From Brachypodium distachyon (Eukaryota; Streptophyta; Magnoliopsida; Poales; Poaceae): 64,000 bases of DNA. The translations under genes and the position numbers were made by a program. Positions within the stretch are counted from its first letter, which is position 1; every line of letters begins with the position of its first letter. The stretch lies in the NCBI RefSeq assembly GCF_000005505.3, contig NC_016132.3, positions 43,910,914-43,974,913 of the forward strand. Reading direction: 5' to 3'. Positions 45,351 to 55,275 of the stretch are shown here, in pieces. The notes beneath the pieces were generated by a model. The model saw only the letters and a list, made by a program, of their open reading frames with translations, ran no database searches and was not told where the DNA came from.

Positions 45351-45356
45351 GTATGT

Positions 45357-46272
45357 TGCATGCATGCATGCATTTGCAAAATCTGAAACTTTAAAAAGTT
45401 ATATATCTCAAACTTTGTATTCGATTTACGGTTGTTTTCACGGTTAGCTTTGTGTCGACGAGATCTTCGAACTAGCTCCCATATTGATATATTTCAATAA
45501 AAAAAATCTGTCTGAAAAATTACCATCCAATCATATATGAAATTACCATCCTTATTAGTAATAAGTTAACATATCACAAAATAGTTGGTTACTTATGTGA
45601 AAAACTTACCACCCATTAACATACGAAGTTACCATCCCTATTGTGAACGAGTTACCATATGAAAACTTCATGCAAATAGGGTGGTTACCTATGCGTTGAA
45701 GTTACCACCTAATGAACATATGAAGTTACCATCCTTGTTAATAACAAGTTACCACATGAAAAATTCAAATAAATTATGATGGTTACTTAGGCATTAAAGT
45801 TACCACCCATGAAGATATGAAGTTACCATTCCTGTTAATAACAAGTTACCACATGACAAATTCAAATAAATTATGATGGTTACTTATGCATTAAAGTTAC
45901 CACCCAACAATATATGAAGTTGCCACCATGTTAGTAAGAAGTAACCACACGACAACTTCATTCAAAATAGGATGGTTACTTATGCATTGAAACTACCACC
46001 AAACAATTTATGAAGTTGCCACTCTGTTAGTACGAAGTTTTCACATGGTAACTTCTTTCAGAGTATGATGTTAACTTGTGCATTATTGCTTGGTAACAAG
46101 AAAACCTCGTAAAAATCCATCAAAAAATATTCAAGTGAGATCTAGTTTTGAAGTTCTCGTTGATATGAACCTAACGGTGAAAACGGATTGTGAATCGGAC
46201 AAACGGTTCAAGCTATAAAATAATTTAACTCTCAAAATTAGTTAGTGCAAAATGCATGCATGCATGCATGCA
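45357..46272. mobile_element. Foldback element bounded by TGCATGCA repeats, 916 bp
   Basis: Both ends carry tgcatgcatgcatgca. Inside them the left arm (tttgcaaaatctg, cacggttagctttgtgtcg, gagatcttcgaact) is an imperfect inverse of the right arm (agttctcgttgatatgaac, cctaacggtgaaaacgg), over roughly 100 bp. The middle is a tandem array. No target duplication is certain because the tips are simple repeats. Class not assigned. Confidence 0.65.
45520..46090 (+). repeat. ~97-bp tandem array, about six copies
   Basis: gttaccaccc-type words start near 45605, 45701, 45799, 45896 and 45991, i.e. steps of 96-98 bp, with a diverged first copy from about 45520. Each unit also contains atgaagttaccatcc and gatggttacttatgcatt. 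Confidence 0.88.
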
Positions 46273-46450
46273 ACCATGGCTAATTAGCACGCACGTGCTT
46301 TTATAGGCAACCATACATGAACACCAAGTTGGTCCGCGCAGAACGACAAACATGACCCCACTCCATGCTAGATGTTGTTTGACCAATAAATCTCGTACGC
46401 GCAGGAGAACAAAATAAAGAACGTCAGCTCGTTATAAATTAGGTTATTAA

Positions 46451-46556
46451 CTGCCGAAATATTACATGTATCTAGACTTATTTTAGTATGTGTATATGTG
46501 TGTGTGTGTGTATATATATATATAAATTTGAATTACTTAATATGGGACGGAGGGAG
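46451..46556. mobile_element. Stowaway-like MITE relic with an internal (TG)n(TA)n tract
   Basis: Right end aatatgggacggagggag|ta is intact; the left end has lost its first bases (begins ctgccgaaatattacatg). A tgtgtgtgtgtgtatatatat run at about 46494-46521 has grown inside it. Confidence 0.7.
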
Positions 46557-46779
46557 TATGAATAAAATTAAACATTTTGATTTCAATTATAAGCATTTCA
46601 AATATATGACTTCAAATCAACTTGTTTGAAATATTTGATGTTTACAAAATCGGTTGGAAGACATGAATATAATATGGGCAAGTGAATTATGGGGGGTGAG
46701 ATTTGGAAAATCTTTTTTTTAGGAAAACAATAATCAATGATCTACTGCAAATATATTAATAAAAGAATATTATGTACAA

Positions 46780-47790
46780 ACTGATAATGAGAAATTATCC
46801 GGGCCAACTGATAAGGGGTGGCCCGATATTCTCAGAGAGCAACGTGGATAACTTGTATGATTCTACAAATCTTCCGGCTGTTCACCCGTCGCCGCACGAC
46901 GAACTTGCAACCCAATGGAAATTCGCAACACCACACACTTGCGCAGTAGTCCGCCGACCACAAGCGGTTTCGCAATCTTCCAATTCCCAGCGGAACGACA
47001 GATTACGCTTGAACTTTCAGTAGATAAAACACTCCATCGAAACGAATATGGTGTAGGTAAAATTCCTGATCGGAACAAAGAAGAATTATATACTTTCAGA
47101 TGAATGCTTGGAGCAATTCAACAAAAAGTTCTGAATAAGCTAAAACGTGGTCTAACCCTAACACTAGGCCCCTTGTATATATAGGTGAGGGGCAGCCCAA
47201 ACACACAAACGGACTCAGACTCAAACTAGGTTCGACTCAAACTCATACAACCAATCCGAATAGGACTTGGCATAAACAAGGACTCGCAGGTCCGGGCGCC
47301 CCTTAGACGTGTCGGGCTCGTCGTAGGCTGTCCTGGTGCGCCTCATACTCGTACTCAACTTGTGGTGGGCAGATCATTCTTGTCGTTGGCTGCCCCTTGC
47401 ACATAAGTTGCTCTTCTAGCGTTTTATATCATTCATCTTCATTTGTGGCGCGTCTGCCTCCCTCTCCTCCCTCGCGCATATCTTGATGTTGGATAACAGC
47501 ACTTGATGATCCTCGCACGCAGCCTCCTCTCCTCCACGCTCCATGGTTGCCTCAGCCTCAAACCTGATTACACAAAGATACAAAGACTTAGGCAGTATAA
47601 AATTCTCATCAATATAAACATTAGGTGCAGGTAGGAGTGAGTTCACCTGTTGTTCTAATAACTTGGCACGTGCTCGTGTAATTGGTCCAATGCGTAGATC
47701 ATTGGGTTTATTTTGAACAGCAAGATCATCATTAGGCAAAGATGACAAAGGACTAGGGATGCCCTCATCACCAACTATCTTAAGTTCAAA
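46780..47790 (-). mobile_element. Ty3/gypsy relic: pol C-terminus plus LTR-like region
   Basis: Minus-strand frame 47790-47416 contains GPITRARAKLLEQQVNSLL, the tail found after integrase in many plant gypsy polyproteins. It is followed (towards lower coordinates) by about 600 bp with a TATA-like cctatatatacaagggg (about 47170-47190), which fits an LTR with promoter and leader. The 5' part of the element is absent and the LTR edges cannot be fixed. Confidence 0.6.
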
Positions 47791-47794
47791 ATCC

Positions 47795-48391
47795 AGTCAG
47801 CAAACTGGTAATATTTCTTTCTCCTAGCACGATGAAACACATGATTGAGCTCATCTTTAAATATTTGTCCGCATTTGAACAGAGATGGCTTGATATTGTT
47901 GAAGATACAGTCCTTTCTCACCTTCCAAATGCTCCAACAAACCAGTGCTCCATATGAAATGGAACCTTGAGCTACTCCTTAAGCTCCTTGAAGTTATGAT
48001 GCACATTCAAGTGAGGTATGAACTGTGGGCATAGGTATTTCCAGCATGCAAGTGAGAATGGGCATTGGGAAAACAGATGATCTCTGGATTCAATCTGGAT
48101 TTCTTGACAGAGGACACATTCATATGAAGGAAGGTGAAAATTCTTCTGGCGCAGCATAACTCTAGTGTTGAGTCTATTTATAAGCAACCGCCAGATAAAG
48201 ACCTTATGTTTCGGCTGGCAGCAGGAGATCCATATCCACATAGACGTGCAAGGGAGAGGTTTGAGAAATCTGCAGAAGAGAATAGAAATCTGGGGAGGAA
48301 ATATAGGATAGAAAATCCCTGTGTATGGCATTTGGGGAATGAGATTTGGGGAAATTCTTGAAGATTCTCTAAGAAAGAAAAGAAGACCCAC
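47795..48391 (-). mobile_element. LINE relic (zf-RVT domain)
   Basis: The minus-strand frame 48391-47972 includes KHKVFIWRLLINRLNTR, then ECVLCQEIQIESRDHLFSQC and FSLACWKYLC, a textbook zf-RVT block; the next segment continues with a CWSIWKVRKDCIFNN-like stretch. The copy runs into the gypsy relic at about 47790. Confidence 0.8.
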
Positions 48392-48662
48392 CTCAGACGG
48401 CTAGGGTATTACACCTTTAAGTTCATGTAGTATTAATTTTGAGTGTGTCAAAAAAACATGAATCAAGTTGATTCTTCCCACAAATAGGCCACAATCATTA
48501 ATCACAAATCCAATCAATTGAACAAAATGAAATTAATTTAGCCGTTATAAAGACGCGCCACGTCCCGGTAGAATATCTTATCGTCTCGTCCCCGCGTGCC
48601 AAGCCGCAGACCCAGAACCTCTTCTCCATTCCAAAACCCCACGCCCCTGCCACTCACAGGAG

Positions 48663-51600
48663 ATGGCCGGCGGTGGTATCCTCCTCCGTACCCACGGCGG
48701 TCTCCCCCTCCTCGCCAGGGCTTCCCCCTGTCTACTCCGTCTCCGCGTTCCAGCCAACGGCCGCCGCGCCGCTTCTTCCATTTCCGCCGCCAAGGTCGAC
48801 ATCGCCGACGTCGTCAGCCAGCTCAAGTCGGGAAGCGCCCGCAGTACGGCCGACCCAACTAGACGACGAAGGATCCCAGAGGATGGACTCGCGTCCCCTA
48901 GGGTGGTCACGAGCAGGAGAATGGGTGTCGACGAGGAGGAAGGGGAAGCTCTGGAATTGGATGCGGAGAAGAGTGGTAGCGAGGCGGGAGGTGTGGATGG
49001 CTCATACCTCAGCGAGACACGGTAACAGCGAAAAAGCCACGCAGAAACTCTTACTCAACTTTTCAAATTTGTGGAAATGTAGAGTTTGAGTTCAGTTAAT
49101 GTTGCGTCGTTCTGAAATAAGAAATGTTGCATGATTTTACCAGTGAAGCTTAATTCTTAAAACATTGTGTTAGGAAGAAATATAGATTCATCAACCTATG
49201 CTATAAGCTATCACTGTTCTGCTACAATTATTTGATTTTCACAAAGTTCCAATAGTCTTCTATGTTCGTAGAAATGAAAATGTTTAGCATTATAAATCAA
49301 TGGTTGCTTTTTAAGTAGTACTACGTTTGACATTTTTGCGATGGATTATAATTATCTCATTTGATGGAGCTGCTCTTAAATACTTTGGTTGCTTGCATTA
49401 CCTTTTTTTTCCGTGACCCAAGTTGCAAATGGACATATTGTGTCCCAGAACATAGAAGAAGAAATATGAGATTGCAGTCATTGGATAACATAATTTATCT
49501 AACTTTAACCAAATAGACCAAACATGGTACTCCGTAATAGATTTCACACAACTTATTTCTTAATGCAGCTGTAAATAAGTATGGCATGGCACAACGTAGA
49601 ACAAATAACCAAAACTGGGCCTTACACAGATCTACACAGTTACAAAATAAGGAGTATTTGTGCAATTTGGAACTGGGGACTAAATTACTAATGTTCTACT
49701 AGACACTGTTTGCCTGATTATTGGAAATATCATGGATTTGATGGATATTTGGGTTTAATAATCTCACGAGTCATACATATTTCAGGTTTGATCAATCTGC
49801 TATTTCTCCATTATCACTGAAAGGTGTCAAAGATGCTGGATATGGAAGGATGACCCAGGTGCAGGCAGCAACTCTGCCAGTAATTCTTCAAGGTAATAAA
49901 AACTGCAAATATTGTTGCTCCGCTGTGTGATACCAATTGCTTGGGTGGAGACCTGTAACTGATGTTCCAAAATTTTGTTCCACTGTAGGCAAAGATGTTC
50001 TTGCAAAAGCAAAGACAGGGACAGGAAAAACCGTTGCCTTTTTGGTACTACTCGTCATTCAGCTCCAATAGTCAACACGTCAACACTGATGTGTTAGCAG
50101 TTACTGAAGTATTGCAGTGATATTTTGAATCATTATCCAATCTGACTAGTTTCGAATTTTGCATCTTTAGCTGCCAGCCATTGAAGTTCTCTCCAAATTA
50201 CCCAGTTCTCAGCGGAGTCAGTTGCGGTCATCTATAAATTTGCTTGTGATGTGCCCTACTAGAGAGCTCGCAAACCAAGTGGCGGTTGAGGCTAAAAAGC
50301 TTCTCAAGTATCACCGCTCATTGGGTGTTCAGGTTGTAATTGGTGGCACGCGAATAACTCAAGAGCAACGAAACATGCAAGCTAACCCATGTCAGGTCAT
50401 ACCTATCAACCCAAGTGTGTAGCATATATGAGCAAGATTATATACTAATACTTGGTATACATCAAACAGATTCTTGTTGCTACACCTGGAAGGCTGAAGG
50501 ATCATCTTGAGAACACACCTGGTTTTTCAACCCGTCTTAAAGGCGTGAAGGTTCTTGTTCTTGATGAAGCTGACCGCCTACTGGATATGGGATTCAGAAG
50601 AGACATTGAGAAAATAATGGCTGCCACTCCTAGTGACAGACAGACACTGCTGTTTTCTGCTACTGTTCCAGAAGAGGTATCTCCTTTGATCATTATGCAC
50701 TGTTAGTGCCTATTAACAGTCTGATTTTTGAATGTTTATTGTTAGGTCCGTCAAATTTCTCATGTAGCAATGAAGAAGGACTACAAGTTCATTAACACTG
50801 TTAAAGAGGGTGATGAGGAGACACATTCACAGGTTTAGATAAATCATTTTTATGGTCTGTATGGTAAAAATTTAAAGCAAGTACCTTACACTAGTGCTGC
50901 TGCATCAGGTTAGCCAGATGTATATGGTTGCACCACTAGACCTACACTTTTCTATATTATATGATGTATTGAAGAAGCATGTCGCAGAAGATGCAGAGTA
51001 CAAAGTAAGTTATCTCAGCAAGTAGTTGCAATCATGTACGTTAGAATTTATGATGTCTCCTTAACTCATTAGTCATTACCTATACAACTTTTCAGGTGAT
51101 TATATTCTGTACTACTGCAATGGTCACGAAACTTGTTGCCGAAGTTCTCTCCCAGCTGAAACTTAATATAAGAGAGATCCATTCCAGAAAGTCACAATCA
51201 GCAAGAACGAAGGTCTCCGATGAATTCAGAAGGTCAAGGGGTGTGATATTAGTTAGTTCTGATGTATCTGCTCGTGGTGTTGATTATCCTGATGTCACAC
51301 TGGTCATACAGGTGGGTTCTGTCAATCCATTTTCACATATTTTACCAACAATCTCATGTACAGTCCTCATGATTTGTTATGCACTTGCAGGTTGGGATTC
51401 CTGCTGGTCGAGAACAGTATATACATAGAATTGGTAGGACAGGACGGAAAGGCAAGGAAGGGCAGGGCCTCTTACTGTTGGCTCCCTGGGAAAGTCATTT
51501 TCTTACTAGCGTTAAAGATCTGTCAGTATCAGAGGCTGTGACACCTTCAGTTAATCCAAGTATTCAAACAGAAGTAAGAAGTATACAGTTTTAGTACTTG

Positions 51601-51941
51601 TCGCTAGCTCGTTTTGTAATTTGACTATTCTGGTGCAAATTTAGCAGCAATAGCCTACTCTTAGTTGTTTAGTACACCTGAAGTAAATTTCTTATTTCTG
51701 CTTGACTTGATAGGTGAAAGGTGCACTCAGAAGAGTAGAGATGAAGACCAAGGAATCAGCCTATCAAGCATGGTTAGGTTACTACAACTCAAACAAGACC
51801 ATTGGTGGGAACAAGTCCAGACTTGTTAATCTTGCTGAAGAATTCAGCCAGAGCATGGGACTCGCAGTCCCGCCAGCCATACCCAAACTCATTCTTCGGA
51901 AGATGGGTCTTGGCAAAGTTCCTGGCTTTCGATCTACATAA
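48663..51941 (+). CDS. DEAD-box ATP-dependent RNA helicase, RH25/26/31 (Mss116-like) group, copy 1
   Basis: Ten exons: 48663-49021, 49786-49892, 49989-50044, 50171-50395, 50470-50676, 50746-50832, 50909-51004, 51096-51311, 51391-51573, 51714-51941. Total 1764 nt, 587 residues. Motifs in order: Q-region from [19 protein letters not shown], motif I AKTGTGKT (163-170), Ia PTRELA, TPGR (254-257), II DEAD (281-284), III SAT (312-314), [31 protein letters not shown] (463-472). All catalytic residues are present. The C-terminal [13 protein letters not shown]...[12 protein letters not shown] is characteristic of this plant group. The Arg/Ser-rich N-terminus ([20 protein letters not shown]) looks like an organellar presequence, probably mitochondrial, by analogy with Mss116 group-II-intron splicing factors; localisation is inferred. 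A tandem paralogue lies 3.3 kb downstream. Confidence 0.95.
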
Positions 51942-52742
51942 CCCTGATGCTCCGAAGTCAAGCAGGACTTGTGTGCTAGAACACACCGCGGGATCAACCA
52001 TAATGGTCTCGGCCTCATAAATTCTACTTCACCCATACTATGCCTCAGTGCTGCAGATACTGAGGATTTGCAGATTGATCTACCGAGGGTGGTCAGAGTT
52101 TGGACAATCAGAACTATCAGCACTTCCCTCTGAGTTCAGAAGTTCTCAGTTAAAGCATGACCAATGTATTCTTTTTTACGCCGGTCTGCTACCCACAAGA
52201 GACGGGTTCAGACAGCCCCATTGATTCTTCAGGTGGAGCAACACACCAAACGACTTCTTAACCTTACCGTGATACTCCAACCCATTTTGAGAAAAGATAT
52301 GAGTTTTCTCACTGTACTACAGGGAACTAGATAGCATAACACACCCATGTAACTACAGTGTGTATCGTCTAGTAGTATCATTTTCTCTGCCTGTTACATG
52401 CAATCAGGAGTGTTTTTTTTTGTCATCGTTATTATACTGCTTCGTGCAGGGGCTGCGCAGAGAAGCGGAGCAATGTGATATATTATGAACCCGTTAAATG
52501 CATTGCCAGCAAGACCCATCCCAGATACCTTTCGCAATATATCTATAGCATTTTGTAAATTTAATTCTGCTATCAGAGCAGCTCTGCCAAAGCTTTTTTT
52601 TAAACGAAGCTGACGCTAAGACATTGTACATCATCCTTCTTCAAGTCGAGAAGATTGAGCAAGCATGATTGAGGAAGCTAAAATTACAAAAGCATTGTAC
52701 ATCATCCTTCTTCAGTGCCGGATTCGCTATGGCATCCTGGGG
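51942..52742. other. 3' UTR of helicase copy 1 and spacer
   Basis: No further coding frame. acattgtacatcatccttcttca occurs twice in part (catcatccttcttca at about 52630 and 52698), a short local duplication. Confidence 0.5.
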
Positions 52743-53084
52743 CTTAACATGCTAATTTCTTTAAATAATACATTATCTTTTATCAATATTAAAAATAATA
52801 TACGGTTTGAGAAATTTTGAAAAATAACACAGCCTCGGCTTGGGTCAAACCGACAGGCACTAGTCGGCGTGGCCGAAGCCGATTAGTACTAATCAGCTTC
52901 GCCCAGTACTTATCAGATTGGGCCAAGCCGACTGTCCATAAGCATGCATTTCCATGATACATTTGCAGCATGCAAGAGCTTCAAGTTTGAAGTAATCCTC
53001 ATTAATTAAAGCCTTATAAAATGTAACATAATAGTATGATTTATATTTTAGACAGAGGTAGAACAATGCATGTACTCCAGCATA

Positions 53085-53184
53085 CTCCCCCGTCCCATAT
53101 GTACTGCCGAAATATTACATGTTTAGCATACAGATATATTCATATTTAGACAAATTTAAGTCACTTAATATGAGACTGATTGAG
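53085..53184. mobile_element. Stowaway-like MITE nested in the foldback element
   Basis: TA-flanked, starts ctcccccgtcccatatgta and ends taatatgagactgattgag; ends are diverged. Confidence 0.65.
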
Positions 53185-53361
53185 TATATGGGTGAACGTA
53201 TGGACATGTATCTCTCGCCAGCAGCGTATACGTGAAGTGCGTTAATTCCTTGTATCACGCTGTACGTACGCACGACACAGCCTCGGTATTCCCCTTGACA
53301 AGACAAATTTGAGTCACTTAATATTACATGTATTTAGACGTCTAAAATATAAATCATACTA

Positions 53362-53474
53362 CTCCCTCCAGCCGGAATTACTTGTCGAAATATTACATGT
53401 ATCTAGACGCTTTTTACATACATATACATCCGTATTTGGACAAAATTGAGACAAGTAATACCGGTCGGAGAGAG
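53362..53474. mobile_element. Stowaway-like MITE nested in the right arm of the foldback element
   Basis: TA-flanked; ctccctccagccggaattac pairs with gtaataccggtcggagagag. It interrupts the arm between tattttagacg-side and aggttttatttgataagg-side sequence that is contiguous in the left arm. Confidence 0.9.
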
Positions 53475-54076
53475 TATTAGGTTTTATTTGATAAGGCTTT
53501 AATTAACGAGGATTACTTCAAACTTGAAACTTGCATATGGGCAGTTGGCTTGGCCCAAGCTGATAAGTACTAATCAGCTTTGCCCAAGCTGATTAGTACT
53601 AATCGGCTTGGGCCAGCCCGACTAGTGCCTGTCGGTTTGGCCCAAGTCGAGGCTGTGTTAGTTTTGAAAATTTCTCAAACTGCATATTATTTTTAATATT
53701 GATGAAAAAAATGTATTATTTTAAAAAATTAGCGCTTAACATGGGGTCGGAGTCGAGAAGAGCTGGAGCCTTCAAAATCTGTGCATTTGGGAGCATGGGG
53801 CCTCGTTTCGCATTGCCGGAGTCATCGAGTTTCAGTCATGTCTCTCGTGTCCCCCGGCGATTTATTCTGTTGTAAAATCGGAAAACAAAACACCAAGAAG
53901 TTGCGAGGAAGAACATGGACCTCTCAGGCTTATTTGTAAATTTCATTTTTCATCGGGTCCTTTCTGCAAATTGGTGGGCTCAGTTGTGACACTTGTATCC
54001 TTCGTTCTGTATGGTCATGTCTGTACTGGTTTTCTGCTCAATCTGAATACGGATAGACCGTATGCCTAGGGATGCA

Positions 54077-54189
54077 CTCCTTCCGTCCCATATTAAGTGT
54101 CTCAAATTTGCCCAAATATGAATTTATTTATGTCTAAAAATCGTCTAGATACATGTAGTACAATGTCACTTGATATGGGACGGAGGGAG
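54077..54189. mobile_element. Stowaway-like MITE, 113 bp
   Basis: ctccttccgtcccatattaa pairs with ttgatatgggacggagggag; TA is kept on the right, CA on the left. Confidence 0.88.
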
Positions 54190-55275
54190 TATGTTTCAAA
54201 AAATCGGAGCTGTTGTAGCTCTTTCAGGCGGTGACGATGATCTATGATGGGTTTTTGTTATGTTGTGACCCTCTTTGATGCGAACCTTTCATATCTCCCT
54301 TTCGAAGCTCAAGTTAGAATCTTGCATATCTCACTTTCCAAGCTCAAGTTAGAATCAGAGCTGCCAGTCACTAGCATGACTGACCGACTGTTTGGCATGA
54401 GGCAACATGAGCTTTCATGCGGCTGTTGTGGTGCGCTCAGCGGTGAAAGTCGGAGTCGTCAGTTGAGATGAGTAATGTGGGAAGATGATGACAGCTATGG
54501 ACAACCTGATGACAAATCTCCTCGCGGTGTGTGTGAAGTGTGTCGGATGTGTCATGTGTGTTGTCACGTGAGCATTTGTAATGGTTTTCACCTGTTTTTC
54601 GCTAATTAATTGGAAAACTACCTTCGTAATTGATGGATCGAGAACTCTAGGAAAACAGTTTTTGTTTACTGGAACTATTAGCATATTATTTCAGTTAGGT
54701 GGAAACCCATTTCCTTTCCTCGGGATCTTTTAATCAAGTTTACAAGCACATGTTTGACTCATGTTTACATGTTGTTTTTTCCTTACATTCCTTCTCGCCA
54801 CTGGACTAAATCTTGTTTTCCCGCTTGTGGCCTTGTGTCAAATCGATCAATGGCTTGGTGAACTGACCGCCGCTATCCCATTTTTTTTTACGAACTAGCT
54901 ATATACCCATCGGCACTGATAAAATAAATTAGATTGCTCGCTGAAGAAAAATTAAATTAAAACACTAGTATTATATATTAGTAGTATTTGCTAGTAATTG
55001 TATCCCAGTTTTGATGAAAAACATCATCACTGTCTTAAAATAATTTGCATTAGAAGAAAATGATAAATTTTTGCCCAATAGAAGAAGCCACGAGTACGCC
55101 GCGGTCAGTTCTGGACCAACGCTACCGACGGCCTCTTTTATAGAAGTAAAGATAAAAATAGTTGCTCCCGAGTACCATTTGAATTCATCTAACAAGAAAA
55201 AAAAAGCAACACATTTCAGTTTATGATATTTGAATCCAAAAGCCCAATACTGAGCACGGTTTGGACCAAAAGAAT
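54190..55275. other. Spacer upstream of helicase copy 2
   Basis: No gene seen. aagctcaagttagaatc occurs twice 36 bp apart (about 54304 and 54340), a small direct duplication. Confidence 0.5.

Larger units (their letters stand above)
52743..53740. mobile_element. Foldback (long inverted repeat) element between the helicase genes
   Basis: Left arm 52743-53065 and right arm 53335-53740 are inverse copies, about 85-90% alike by eye. Landmarks: aataatacatt near both tips, gtttgagaaatttt, aaaccgacaggcactagtcg, ccgattagtactaatcagct, tttgaagtaatcctc and attaattaaagccttat. The loop and right arm have been invaded by two Stowaway-type MITEs. No coding capacity. Confidence 0.85.

Noticed and set aside
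44724..45365. A 213-codon minus-strand frame
   Set aside because: Low-complexity Pro/Arg-rich frame with equally open overlapping frames on both strands; typical of GC-rich DNA, no domain.
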